Source of the DNA: Lachnoclostridium phytofermentans ISDg | GTDB lineage: Bacteria; Bacillota; Clostridia; Lachnospirales; Lachnospiraceae | Assembly: GCF_000018685.1 (NCBI RefSeq) | Contig: NC_010001.1 | Span: 1,070,001 to 1,134,000, forward strand | Direction of reading: 5' to 3' | Length of the DNA: 64,000 nucleotides | Part shown: piece after piece, positions 27,469 to 37,041 of the stretch | Layout: each line of letters starts with the position of its first letter | Position numbering within the stretch: the stretch's first letter is position 1 | The notes under the pieces: model-generated | The model's input: only the letters and a program-made list of their open reading frames with translations | Database searches by the model: none | What the model was told of the DNA's origin: nothing | Made by a program: the position numbers and the translations under genes

Positions 27469-27531
27469 CTAAAAAAATGACACCATATTAGAAATAAAGA
27501 TATGATACAGAGGTGTGATTTTCGTTATGAT
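27469..27531 (+). promoter_or_regulatory. GH30 promoter with shared regulatory element
   Basis: CTAAAAAAATGACACC (27469-27484) is identical to the element at 29792. A -10 box TATGAT at 27526-27531 lies exactly 41 bp after it, and no consensus -35 is present. The leader from here to the gene is about 120 bases. Confidence 0.75.
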
Positions 27532-27656
27532 ATAAAGGGGTTTGTAAATTGTAGACTTTATAAATAGTTACGTTACAAATACCCTTTTCTTTATTTCGCT
27601 ATTAAGAAAATTAAAAACAATTATTCATAACATCGAAGAGAAGGAGATATGTAGGT

Positions 27657-28994
27657 ATGAGAATTAGGACAGTAACTACAGATTATCATAAGAATCTATT
27701 TTTACTAGAATCAGAGAGATTCATTGCAACTGAAGTAGGATGTAATCAAGTTGTTGCCATATATCCAGAATTGACCTACCAGACCATTCGAGGATTTGGC
27801 GGCGCTTTTACGGAGTCTTCCGGCTATAATTTTTCAAAGCTTAGCAAAGAAAAGAAAAACATTGTTCTGAATGCTTATTTTGGTAAGGATGGAATTCATT
27901 ATACCTTAGGAAGAACTCATATCAATAGCTGTGATTTTTCACTTTCTAACTATTCTTATCTTGAAGAAGATGAGGACATCAATCAAAAGTTTAACCGTGA
28001 TCGAGACAGAGAATACATTGTCCCAATGATAAAAGCTGCAATCGAACTTAGTGAAGACAATATTACTTTCCTAGCATCCCCTTGGTCGCCTCCTTCGTTT
28101 ATGAAGACAAACCTCGATATGAATCATGGCGGGGAATTAAAAGAGGAATATAAAAGAGATTGGGCAAAATACATAGCAGCTTATATAAAGGACTGTAAAA
28201 AAGATGGAATTACGATTTCCATGCTTACTGTACAAAATGAACCGGAAGCAACTCAGGTTTGGGATTCCTGCCGCTACAGCGCAACGCAGGAAATGGAATT
28301 TGTCAGAGATTATCTGGGACCAATCTTAGCAGAAGAAGGTTTAAGTGACGTAAAAATCTATGTTTGGGACCACAACAAAGAACTATTGTATGAGCGTGCA
28401 AAGGTAATCCTTTCTGATAAAAATGCAAGAGAATATATAAGCGGAGTTGCGTTTCATTGGTATACCGGGGATCATTTTGAAGCTCTTGATTTAGTAAGAG
28501 AACATTTTCCAGAACAAGAACTATTATTCACAGAAGGTTGTGTTGAGTATGGAAGATTTTTTGATTCCTCCGAGGTTTGGAAGGCAGAAATGTATGCTCA
28601 TGATATCTTAGGTAACCTAAATCATGGGATGCATGGATATATGGACTGGAATCTATTACTTGATGATAAAGGTGGACCAAATCATGTAGGAAACTTCTGT
28701 CAAGCTCCAATCATGTGCAATGCAGAGGAGGATAGTATACAGTTTAATCTTTCTTACTATTACATAGGTCACTTTAGTAAATACATTATGCCTGGTGCTA
28801 AACGTATTGCTTATACTAAGTATTCGGATTTAGTAGAGGTAGCAGCATTTATTAATCCAAATAAAGAACGGGTTGTTGTTTTACTTAATAAATCAGAGAA
28901 AGAGGTAACAGTAGTACTAAAGGAGAATGGAATTGGTCAGGAAATTAAGGTGAATTCTCATAGTATTGTTTCAGTGATTTGTTCAGAAGAGTAA
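27657..28994 (+). CDS. GH30 family glycoside hydrolase (intracellular)
   Basis: A 445-residue enzyme without signal peptide. The (beta/alpha)8 barrel shows GH30 hallmarks: RGFGGAFTES near residue 45, acid/base Glu195 in TVQNEPEA, and nucleophile Glu293 in LFTEGCVEY. A small C-terminal beta domain (about 380-445, RVVVLLNKSEKEVTV) matches the usual side domain. Members act as beta-glucosidases, beta-1,6-glucanases or glucosylceramidases. The lack of export and shared control with a GH94 phosphorylase and sugar importer suggest that it trims imported beta-gluco-oligosaccharides. AAGGAG precedes the start. Confidence 0.9.
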   Translation: MRIRTVTTDYHKNLFLLESERFIATEVGCNQVVAIYPELTYQTIRGFGGAFTESSGYNFSKLSKEKKNIVLNAYFGKDGIHYTLGRTHINSCDFSLSNYSYLEEDEDINQKFNRDRDREYIVPMIKAAIELSEDNITFLASPWSPPSFMKTNLDMNHGGELKEEYKRDWAKYIAAYIKDCKKDGITISMLTVQNEPEATQVWDSCRYSATQEMEFVRDYLGPILAEEGLSDVKIYVWDHNKELLYERAKVILSDKNAREYISGVAFHWYTGDHFEALDLVREHFPEQELLFTEGCVEYGRFFDSSEVWKAEMYAHDILGNLNHGMHGYMDWNLLLDDKGGPNHVGNFCQAPIMCNAEEDSIQFNLSYYYIGHFSKYIMPGAKRIAYTKYSDLVEVAAFINPNKERVVVLLNKSEKEVTVVLKENGIGQEIKVNSHSIVSVICSEE

Positions 28995-29141
28995 TTTAAC
29001 CTCATCAGGGAAGTATTGGATTGCGAATTTCCGATTTGATAACTTTGGAGTTTATAAAAGATCTTATGGTAAAGTGTCTGATGTGGATGGAGTGTAAGAA
29101 AGCCCTATGTTTGCAGATTAAGGAAAGGCAAGGTTTTGAAA

Positions 29142-29768
29142 ATGAATCATTACAAAAAGTTAATAGTCCTTCTACTTAGTTGTCTCCTATTTGCCCTTAG
29201 CAGTTGTAGCAAAACTATATCCCTTACAGCTGATTCAACTGTAGTTTCTGTGGGAGAAACAACCATAACATTAGATGAAATGATGTATCATGTTCTCCTT
29301 GCTAAGATGCAAGGAGAACTCTATGCCTCATTTTTAGGAGAGAAAGATTTTTGGACGAAAGAATATGAGCCCTCTGTAACAATGGCAGATCAGATGAAAC
29401 AATATGCATTAGATAATGCAATCAAATATGAAATTCTTTACGAGATGGCGGAAAATAAAGATTATTCCTTAACAGAAGAAGAACTATCAGTAAGTGAAGC
29501 TCAGGCAGAGGATATTGAAAAAACAATACCAGAAGAGGAGTTAAAATCTTTAGGTTTAACGAACGAGTTAATAGAAAAAATACAAAGGAAGATATCGCTT
29601 TCAACAAAATATTATGAGGACTATCTTCTTACCCTATCAGCAGATGAGAAAGAAGCGAAGCTACGCTTTGAAGAAAAATTTGAAGAGCTAAAAAAAGAGT
29701 ATCAAGTGAAGGTAAATAATAGTATTTGGGAAAAAGTAGATATAACAAATCCTTCGATACCAGGGTAA
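29142..29768 (+). CDS. SurA/PrsA-like lipoprotein
   Basis: A 208-residue protein. The ATG here (MNHYKKLIV) is preferred to a TTG two codons upstream because AAGG lies 8 bases before it. A lipoprotein signal ends in the lipobox LSSC (Cys about residue 23). The rest is a long helical domain like the chaperone part of SurA/PrsA foldases (TITLDEMMYHVLLAKMQGEL, then TMADQMKQYALDNAIKYEIL), without a visible peptidyl-prolyl isomerase domain. It lies between the GH30 gene and the sugar transporter. It may help fold the exported solute-binding protein; that role is inferred. Confidence 0.65.
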   Translation: MNHYKKLIVLLLSCLLFALSSCSKTISLTADSTVVSVGETTITLDEMMYHVLLAKMQGELYASFLGEKDFWTKEYEPSVTMADQMKQYALDNAIKYEILYEMAENKDYSLTEEELSVSEAQAEDIEKTIPEEELKSLGLTNELIEKIQRKISLSTKYYEDYLLTLSADEKEAKLRFEEKFEELKKEYQVKVNNSIWEKVDITNPSIPG

Positions 29769-29791
29769 TAGCGAATATAAAAGTGCTCAGA

Positions 29792-29854
29792 CTAAAAAAA
29801 TGACACCTTTTCAAAATACGGTTCCTTATAAACAAAGTCGATGGTCTTTATAAT
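29792..29854 (+). promoter_or_regulatory. Sugar ABC transporter promoter with shared regulatory element
   Basis: CTAAAAAAATGACACC (29792-29807) is an exact copy of the element before the GH30 gene. TATAAT at 29849-29854 lies 41 bp after it; the -35 is weak (TTATAA with a 17-bp spacer). Confidence 0.75.
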
Positions 29855-29883
29855 AAAGATAAACAAGAAACGGAGGACTGACC

Positions 29884-30825
29884 ATGACAGAGAAGAGTGT
29901 ACAAGAGAAAAGAAAAAAATCGGTAACCATGCGTAGATTAATGAATCAGAAATATCTTCAGCTTATGGTTATCCCGGGAATTATATGGATGTTAATCTTC
30001 AATTATATTCCTATGGGTGGTATCATAATCGCTTTTAAAAAATTTAAAATAACGAAATCTATTGCAGAAGCACCTTGGGTGGGGTTGAAATATTTCGAGG
30101 AATTCTTTCAGGATTCCAATTTTAGTAACATTATGGTAAATACACTTGGAATTAGTTTATTAAAATTAATTATAGGATTTCCGCTCCCAATCATCTTTGC
30201 TTTATTAATTAATGAAATAAGAAATCTTAAATTTAAGAAAATAACTCAAACTATTTCTTATTTACCACACTTTTTATCATGGGTTGTACTCGGCGGAATT
30301 TTGACAACTTGGCTAAATAGTACAGGTGTTATAAATGTATTATTTCAGGCATTACATATTACAAGTGGACCAGTTTCCTATCTTGGTGATCCAAAATATT
30401 TTTGGGGAGTAGCGTTAGTCTCGGATAGTTGGAAGGAGCTAGGATGGTCAGCAATCATATATTTAGCTGCCATTTCTTCGGTAGATCAACAGCTCTATGA
30501 AGCTGCAACGGTAGATGGAGCAACGAAGATACAAAAGATATTTAAGATTACATTGCCTTCGATTAAAGGAACCATTGCCATCATGTTGATTTTACAGGTT
30601 TCTGGATTATTAAATGCTAATTTTGATCAGATTATGATACTAAAAAATCAGATTAATATTTCCAGAAGTCAAGTAATCGATACTTATGTATATCAAGTTG
30701 GTATGTCACTTGGCAAATATTCGTATGCAACAGCAGTTAGCCTGTTTAAGTCAGTTATCGCTTTATTTCTTTTATTAATTGCGAACTTTTCCAGCAAGAG
30801 ACTGCTTGGCAGGTCATTATACTAG
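29884..30825 (+). CDS. Sugar ABC transporter permease, LplB-like
   Basis: A 313-residue permease with six transmembrane helices, the first at about residues 30-50 (LMVIPGIIWMLIFNYIPMGG). The EAA-type loop reads YEAATVDGATKIQKIFKITLP, typical of carbohydrate CUT1 permeases. The first helix and following segment match the polysaccharide-type LplB subfamily. It is first in the cluster transporter, regulator, phosphorylase. No ATPase gene is present here; such transporters usually borrow a shared MsmX-type ATPase encoded elsewhere. Confidence 0.92.
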   Translation: MTEKSVQEKRKKSVTMRRLMNQKYLQLMVIPGIIWMLIFNYIPMGGIIIAFKKFKITKSIAEAPWVGLKYFEEFFQDSNFSNIMVNTLGISLLKLIIGFPLPIIFALLINEIRNLKFKKITQTISYLPHFLSWVVLGGILTTWLNSTGVINVLFQALHITSGPVSYLGDPKYFWGVALVSDSWKELGWSAIIYLAAISSVDQQLYEAATVDGATKIQKIFKITLPSIKGTIAIMLILQVSGLLNANFDQIMILKNQINISRSQVIDTYVYQVGMSLGKYSYATAVSLFKSVIALFLLLIANFSSKRLLGRSLY

Positions 30826-30836
30826 GAGGTTGCAGC

Positions 30837-31745
30837 ATGAAAAGAAGCGTATCATCTAAAATCAAACGATCCAAAGGAACTTTAATCTTCGATATCCTAA
30901 ATACGATATTAATGCTTTTTATCTGCTTTGTATGCATCTATCCTATTTGGTATGTCATTGTTAATTCCTTTAATGATGCAAATGATGCATTAATGGGAGG
31001 CATCTATTGGTGGCCAAGACAGTTCTCCTTACAAAATTATAAGACAGTGTTCAGTGACAACAGTGTATTGCAAGCATTTAAGATAACAATTGCAAAGACT
31101 TTAATTGGTACCACAGTCAATGTACTATTTACTGCTATGGTAGCTTATCCTCTTTCAAAAAAATATCTGATTGGAAGAAAGTTTTACATGGCAATCGGAA
31201 CAATTACGATGTTCTTCTCCGGAGGCTTAATACCAACGTTCCTTCTATTCAAGGGGCTTGGATTATTAAATAATTTCTGGGTTTATGTTATTCCAGCAGC
31301 GTTTAACTTTTTTAATCTACTCATAATGATTAACTTCTTTCGAGAGATTCCAGATGCTTTAGAGGAATCTGCAAAAATTGACGGCGCCAATGATTTTACT
31401 ATCTTTCGTAAGGTAATTCTTCCGTTATCAAAACCTGTATTAGCAACCATTGCTTTGTTTGCAGGAGTTGGACAATGGAATGATTACTTTGGAGGATTAA
31501 TGTATATTACAGATAACCGTTCCTTAGAACCAATTCAGACATATCTTTATCGACTGGTAGCACAGGTACAGTCATCGCAGATGGCGAGTTCAATCTCAGC
31601 CTCTAATATCAGTGCGAAGGACAGTACTTCAACCGCGATAAAATTGGCTGCCATGGTTATCACAACATTGCCTATATGCTGTGTTTATCCATTCCTTCAA
31701 AAATATTTTATAAAAGGAATGATGATAGGTGCAGTTAAGGAATAA
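30837..31745 (+). CDS. Sugar ABC transporter permease, YtcP-like
   Basis: A 302-residue CUT1 permease with six helices, the first at about 25-45. The EAA loop reads EESAKIDGANDFTIFRKVIL. AGGAGG lies 7 bases before the ATG and the gene follows the LplB-like gene by 11 bp. The C-terminus ends KYFIKGMMIGAVKE, usual for the YtcP group. It partners with the preceding permease and the following binding protein to import an oligosaccharide. Confidence 0.93.
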   Translation: MKRSVSSKIKRSKGTLIFDILNTILMLFICFVCIYPIWYVIVNSFNDANDALMGGIYWWPRQFSLQNYKTVFSDNSVLQAFKITIAKTLIGTTVNVLFTAMVAYPLSKKYLIGRKFYMAIGTITMFFSGGLIPTFLLFKGLGLLNNFWVYVIPAAFNFFNLLIMINFFREIPDALEESAKIDGANDFTIFRKVILPLSKPVLATIALFAGVGQWNDYFGGLMYITDNRSLEPIQTYLYRLVAQVQSSQMASSISASNISAKDSTSTAIKLAAMVITTLPICCVYPFLQKYFIKGMMIGAVKE

Positions 31746-31767
31746 AATATAAAGGGAGGATTTTTCA

Positions 31768-33474
31768 ATGAAAATGGGTAGCAAAAAATGTATTGCGCTT
31801 CTACTTTGTTTCATCATGCTGTTTTCTCTCGCTGCTTGCGGTAAAGGGAAAACAACCGATACAACAGTAGGGGCTACAACGGGACCAACAAAAGCAGTAG
31901 TACCTACAGATGGAACGAAAGAAGGAACGAAAGAAGGAACAAAGGATAATAACAATCAGGGAGAAGTAGTTCCTGGTTGGCAGACAAACGCATCCGATAA
32001 GGTTGATTTAACATGGTACATAAACTTTTCTTGGTTTACTACTCCTTGGGGTGAGAACTTAATATCCAAGACGATTACAGAAGAAACTGGCTGTAACATT
32101 AATTTTGTCGTTCCAGCAGGTAACGAAGCTGAGAAACTAAATTCTTTGATTGCATCAGATTCTTTACCAGATTTATTAACGATTGGTTGGTGGGAAGGCC
32201 AAGTAAATCAGATGATCGAAGATGGAATGGTTTATGCTTTAGACGAACTAGCAACGAAGTATGACCCATACTGGTTTGAAGTAGCAGATAAAGGTCGTGT
32301 TGGCTGGTTTACAAAAGAAGATGGACACGTTTACGGATATCCAAACTCTTCTTTCTCTCCACAAGATTATGAAAAATATGATAACATCTCTTCCAATCAG
32401 ACCTTCCTTGTAAGAAAGGATATGTATGAAGCAATTGGAAGTCCAGATATGACAACACCGGAAGGTTTTATTGCAGCAGTAAAAGCAGCAGCGGCTAAGT
32501 ACCCAGAAGTGAATGGACAGCCAATCATTCCAGTAGGTGCACATGAATTTATTTCAACTGGTAATAATTCTTTTGACCTGTATTTATCTAACTTCTTGGC
32601 AACCCCTTATGAAAAAGATGGTAAGTACTACGATAGATATAGCGATCCTGAATTAGTTCGTTGGTTAAAAGCTTTTCGCGAATTAGGTGCAGAAGGATAT
32701 CTAAAAGAAGATATCTTCGTTGACAAGAGAGCTCAAATGGAAGAAAAGATTGCTCAGGGACGTTACTTCTGTATGTTATATCAGAGAACTGATTTAGCAG
32801 ATCAAGAGAAGGTATTATACAAGAATGATCCAAACAGTATTTATATCGCAATCGATGGACCAAAGAATTCCAAAGGAGATGCTTACACCTTACCAGGAAC
32901 CGGTATCAATGGTTGGTGTGTAACTATGATATCTAAGAAGTGTCAGCGTCCAGATCGTGCGATCCAATTATGCTCTTACTTAATGAGTGAGCATGGGCAG
33001 CATATGACTTGGTTAGGTGTAGAAGGTGTTACTTGGGATTATGTAAATGGTAAAGAAACAATGAAACCAGAAGTGAAAGAAATTTTAACAACTGATCGTA
33101 GTGCTTACGATAAACAGTATGGTGCAGATTCCTGTTACTGGATGTTCCAAGACAATGCAATGTCATTAAAATGGGCGGTGGAAACACCAGAACCTCTAGG
33201 ACAGATGGAACGCTGGACCTTCCCATATGTTATATCAGTATCCCAGTATGATGTTAGCTTAGCAGCAGATTCTGATGAATTCGATATTCAGAGTAATGTA
33301 GATAATGAATGGGGTGTTGTATTACCTCGACTATTATTAGCGAAGACAGAAGCAGACTTTGATACTATCTGGAATGCATTTATTCAGAAGAAAAAAGATT
33401 TCGGTTTTGATAAAGTTCTAGCAACGAAGACTGAGATGATGAAGGAAGCAAAAGTGAAATTAGGAGTTAACTAA
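31768..33474 (+). CDS. Sugar ABC transporter substrate-binding lipoprotein
   Basis: A 568-residue lipoprotein (lipobox LAAC, Cys about residue 24) with a Thr/Gly/Lys-rich linker (about 27-65, containing GTKEGTKEGTKD repeats) before the binding domain. The large size and features such as LTWYINFSWF and GWWEGQVNQMIEDGMVYALDEL place it with LplA/YtcQ-type family 1 binding proteins for oligosaccharides. GGGAGG precedes the start. It lies 22 bp after the YtcP-like permease gene. The many surface Trp and Tyr residues fit a glucan-type ligand, but the ligand is not readable. Confidence 0.92.
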   Translation: MKMGSKKCIALLLCFIMLFSLAACGKGKTTDTTVGATTGPTKAVVPTDGTKEGTKEGTKDNNNQGEVVPGWQTNASDKVDLTWYINFSWFTTPWGENLISKTITEETGCNINFVVPAGNEAEKLNSLIASDSLPDLLTIGWWEGQVNQMIEDGMVYALDELATKYDPYWFEVADKGRVGWFTKEDGHVYGYPNSSFSPQDYEKYDNISSNQTFLVRKDMYEAIGSPDMTTPEGFIAAVKAAAAKYPEVNGQPIIPVGAHEFISTGNNSFDLYLSNFLATPYEKDGKYYDRYSDPELVRWLKAFRELGAEGYLKEDIFVDKRAQMEEKIAQGRYFCMLYQRTDLADQEKVLYKNDPNSIYIAIDGPKNSKGDAYTLPGTGINGWCVTMISKKCQRPDRAIQLCSYLMSEHGQHMTWLGVEGVTWDYVNGKETMKPEVKEILTTDRSAYDKQYGADSCYWMFQDNAMSLKWAVETPEPLGQMERWTFPYVISVSQYDVSLAADSDEFDIQSNVDNEWGVVLPRLLLAKTEADFDTIWNAFIQKKKDFGFDKVLATKTEMMKEAKVKLGVN

Positions 33475-33504
33475 TTAGAGTAAAATATTTTTATCAAATT
33501 ATTT

Positions 33505-33566
33505 GATATAGTGTAAGGAAAAACAGCCTGTTTTAAGAAATAACTACAGGTTGTTTTTCCTATATC
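33505..33566 (+). terminator. Hairpin after the binding-protein gene
   Basis: AGGAAAAACAGCCTGT pairs with ACAGGTTGTTTTTCCT, extended by outer GATATA/TATATC. It separates the transporter genes from the regulator genes; read-through to them is possible. Confidence 0.8.
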
Positions 33567-33664
33567 AAGTTTTAGCTAGTGACTGTATGTCACACTTTTT
33601 TATGGGGCCGAATTTTTACATAAACATAACATGCACAAGCTAAAGTGCAGGAATAGGTGTTGCT

Positions 33665-35464
33665 ATGAGAAAACTAAGAAAGCTTTTTTCAGCTATGAAA
33701 TTAAATCATAAAATAACTATATTAATTATTGGAACCATAGTAATTCCTATGGTTATTTTATCTGTCCTTCTTTTTCAAAATATGAGGGAATCTGTCATAA
33801 AAGAAAAAGTTAAAAATGTTGAAATCAGCATTAATCAAAGTTATAACCATATTCAAAAAAATGTGGAGCTATGTCATATGTCAACACAGGTTATCTTAAA
33901 CAGCGAAGGCTTTTGGGATAAATTAATAGAGTTTCAGAATTCCGAAGATGTCGACAAGAATGAAATCATAAAATTCTCAAAGAACGATGTTCGGAATATT
34001 GAACGACTGGTAAACAGTAACCCATATCTTTATCAGATAAGAATCTACATTGGAACTAAAAAAGTACCGGAAATGATGCCGGTTCTTTATTATATGGATC
34101 GACTTGAGGTTTTCGATTGGTATGATGAAAATGATACGCGAAAGATTTTCTGGAATTTTGATTATGATGGCACTATTTTTCCTTACTATGTATTAAAACC
34201 CTCAAAACATATCGTATCACTTACAACACGTGTTATAGCTACCAAGAAAAAAGTAGATGCCCTGATTGAAGTTGCAACGAAGATGGATGTTATATTTCCG
34301 GATATATATGAAGCGAACGAAGAACAATGGACTTGCTTTGTAGATGAACATGGAACTTACTTTTATGGAGAAGGGGACTCAAATCAAAAGTGGTTAGAAT
34401 TTGCGGAGGGTGTATTTAAAACAATCCAAAAGGATACCAAGGAGTCTTATTATCACAATATGTATCTTGATAAAGAACCAGTCGTAGTTGGGTACATACC
34501 GTTAGAACAGTTTAATGGTCATCTGCTAAAGATTGTATCTTTAAAAAAGGCATTCAGGGATATCAATGACAAAAGAAATGTATTTCTCGTTGGTTTTTCT
34601 GGAGCTGTAGCAATTTTAATCGTTGCAGCGAACTTCTTGGTTAAATTGGTACTTCGCGATTTTTATCGGGTAATTCATACCGTTACGAAGGTAAAAGAAG
34701 GTGATTTAGCGATACGAGTTCCAGTCTGCTCCTCGAACGAAATAGGACAATTAAGCGGTCAAATTAATGATATGATGGACACCATAACCGATTTGATGGA
34801 GGGGCAATTAAAAAGAGAACTTTTAGTAAAAGACAGTGAGATTAGAGCACTACAAAATCAAATCAATGCTCATTTTATCTATAACGTATTGGAATCGATT
34901 AAAATGATGGCTGAGATAGAAGAACGATATGATATTTCAGATGCAGTTACCTCACTTGGAAAGTTACTACGATATAGTATGAAATGGGTATCAAAGAATG
35001 TAACGGTAAGAGAAGAAGTTGACTATATAAAAAATTATTTGGCGCTCATAAATCTTCGGTTTGATTATGAAATCTATTTAAGTATCAATATGCCAGATAT
35101 CATTTGGAGTCAAGAGATACCAAAGATGTCATTACAACCAATTATTGAGAATGCAATCTACCATGGAATTGAAGAAATTGCGGAGGATACGAGTATCTAT
35201 ATGAAGGGCATCCTATTTGAGGATTATTGTACGATAGAAATTACGGACTCAGGCAAGGGAATGACAGAGGAAGAAGTAAGAAAACTTCAGCGTAAAATTT
35301 CTGGAGAGATTGAAACTAGTGGAAGTTCCGGGAATGGGATAGGGCTAAAGAATGTACAAGATCGTATCAAAATCAGTTTTGGAGAACCATACGGAATCAG
35401 CGTAGCATCAAGGAAGGACTGTTATACAAAGGTTATCGTTAAGATACCATTGATCCTATCATAG
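33665..35464 (+). CDS. Sensor histidine kinase, YesM type
   Basis: A 599-residue kinase. Membrane helices at about 15-38 and 300-325 flank an extracellular sensor domain; a HAMP segment follows (about 325-378). The His_kinase domain has phospho-His403 in NAHFIYNVLESI, and the ATPase domain has QPIIENAIYHGIEE and GNGIGLKNVQDRI. This architecture (two helices, HAMP, His_kinase, HATPase) is that of YesM-type kinases that control neighbouring sugar genes. The gene is 15 bp before the AraC-type response regulator gene. The ribosome site is weak. Confidence 0.92.
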   Translation: MRKLRKLFSAMKLNHKITILIIGTIVIPMVILSVLLFQNMRESVIKEKVKNVEISINQSYNHIQKNVELCHMSTQVILNSEGFWDKLIEFQNSEDVDKNEIIKFSKNDVRNIERLVNSNPYLYQIRIYIGTKKVPEMMPVLYYMDRLEVFDWYDENDTRKIFWNFDYDGTIFPYYVLKPSKHIVSLTTRVIATKKKVDALIEVATKMDVIFPDIYEANEEQWTCFVDEHGTYFYGEGDSNQKWLEFAEGVFKTIQKDTKESYYHNMYLDKEPVVVGYIPLEQFNGHLLKIVSLKKAFRDINDKRNVFLVGFSGAVAILIVAANFLVKLVLRDFYRVIHTVTKVKEGDLAIRVPVCSSNEIGQLSGQINDMMDTITDLMEGQLKRELLVKDSEIRALQNQINAHFIYNVLESIKMMAEIEERYDISDAVTSLGKLLRYSMKWVSKNVTVREEVDYIKNYLALINLRFDYEIYLSINMPDIIWSQEIPKMSLQPIIENAIYHGIEEIAEDTSIYMKGILFEDYCTIEITDSGKGMTEEEVRKLQRKISGEIETSGSSGNGIGLKNVQDRIKISFGEPYGISVASRKDCYTKVIVKIPLILS

Positions 35465-35479
35465 GGAGGAGGGAATTCC

Positions 35480-36991
35480 ATGAAGAAGCTTTTGATTGTA
35501 GAGGATGAAAAAATGATCAGGCAGGGCATAAAAAGTATCGCAATGCGTGCACCTGTTCCAATCGAAGAAATTTTAGAATGTAAAAATGGGGAAGAAGCAT
35601 ATGAAGTAGTAAAAAATGAGGTAATCGATGTCATGATTACTGATATTCGCATGCCCGGAAAAGATGGAATAACTTTAGTAAAAGAAATTCAAGTTTTACC
35701 TCATATACCTAAAATAGTCGTAATTAGCGGGTATGATGATTTTAATTATGCAGTTGAATTACTGCGTTGCGGAGCTAAGGATTATTTATTAAAACCAATT
35801 GAGCGTGAAAAAATATTCGATGTGTTAATAAAATTAGAAAAGGAACTGTGTGAAGAGAAGGAAGAAGCAGAAAAAAGGAATCTTGTATGGCAGCAGCAGT
35901 TACGTTATTGCATGTTAGGAGAAGCAAGTTTAGATAGTTGTAAGGTAACCTTTGAAGAATTCTTACAAAATGAAAAATATCTTTTATGCTGTACGAATAT
36001 ATGGAGAGAAGATTGGCTAGAGGAAACGAATATTTTAGGATTAACGAAGATGCAACATCAGAATATCTATATAATGAGGGTCTCGCAAAAGCAGCTTGTA
36101 CAAAAAGTTTTTTGTGAAGATTATGTCGGATTTAGCGAAGAACATGCACAATTTGAAGAATTAAAGATTGCTTTCAAAGAAGCATTATGTGCAAGAAAGC
36201 AATCCTTTTATCAGGAGAGTCACCAGATTGACTATAAAGATTGTAGTAATAATCTAATTAAGATTAAGGAGAAGGAAAAGCAGAGAGAAGAAAATGAAAC
36301 TAATTCTTCTAGAGATTCAGTTATTGAACTGACACAAAATGAGATTGACCAATATGTTCAATTGTTTGGAACAAGCAAGTGGGAACAAAATGATAAATTC
36401 ATCAAGAATCTTTACTACAATGTGAAATGTGGAAAGATTGCACCGGAAGACTTTGAGCATACGATGCAATGTTTTGTCAAAGGAATTGAGGATAATTACC
36501 AAAGCGTTATAGATTTTAGCGATACCAGAGTTCTACATCATAAAAGTATCTATGAATATGATTCAGGCTCAAAATATTTAGAAAATTTAATGGAGTGGCT
36601 GGTTGAACTTCATGAAAGAATTCTATCTGAATTTTCTGATTTTAAGAATAAGCAGAAGATTCAAACAGCTTTGATTTATATTAAGGAAAATTATAATAAA
36701 GATTTAAATATGGCAGTGGTATCTAATTACATATCAATGAATTATTCTTTATTTTCTTTTACTTTTAAACAATATACAGGAACTTATTTTGTCCAATATT
36801 TAAAGGATCTTCGGATTGCAAAAGCGAAAGAATTGCTAGAGAAGACTGAGAAAAAAATAGTGGAAATCAGTAATGAAGTCGGATATGAAAATGAAAAACA
36901 TTTCATGAAGATATTCAAGAATCACTGTGGAGTGTCCCCATCGGAATTTCGAAAAAACTCTTATGTGGGGAAAGCAAAACCGGTGCATTAA
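35480..36991 (+). CDS. Response regulator with AraC-type DNA-binding domain, YesN type
   Basis: A 503-residue regulator. The receiver domain (1-120) has phospho-acceptor Asp55 (ITDIRMPGKDG), Ser in VISGYDD and Lys in LLKPIE. A long helical middle section follows, and the C-terminal AraC-type double helix-turn-helix (about 400-495) includes RIAKAKELLEKTEKKIVEIS and the second helix block VGYENEKHFMKIFKNHCG with GVSPSEFRK. It pairs with the preceding YesM-type kinase. It is the best candidate to bind the repeated 16-bp element before the GH94, GH30 and transporter promoters (inference). Confidence 0.92.
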   Translation: MKKLLIVEDEKMIRQGIKSIAMRAPVPIEEILECKNGEEAYEVVKNEVIDVMITDIRMPGKDGITLVKEIQVLPHIPKIVVISGYDDFNYAVELLRCGAKDYLLKPIEREKIFDVLIKLEKELCEEKEEAEKRNLVWQQQLRYCMLGEASLDSCKVTFEEFLQNEKYLLCCTNIWREDWLEETNILGLTKMQHQNIYIMRVSQKQLVQKVFCEDYVGFSEEHAQFEELKIAFKEALCARKQSFYQESHQIDYKDCSNNLIKIKEKEKQREENETNSSRDSVIELTQNEIDQYVQLFGTSKWEQNDKFIKNLYYNVKCGKIAPEDFEHTMQCFVKGIEDNYQSVIDFSDTRVLHHKSIYEYDSGSKYLENLMEWLVELHERILSEFSDFKNKQKIQTALIYIKENYNKDLNMAVVSNYISMNYSLFSFTFKQYTGTYFVQYLKDLRIAKAKELLEKTEKKIVEISNEVGYENEKHFMKIFKNHCGVSPSEFRKNSYVGKAKPVH

Positions 36992-37041
36992 CGGCTTAAA
37001 ATTAGCAAGAACCTCGGATATACAAGATTGGAGGAGAAAAT

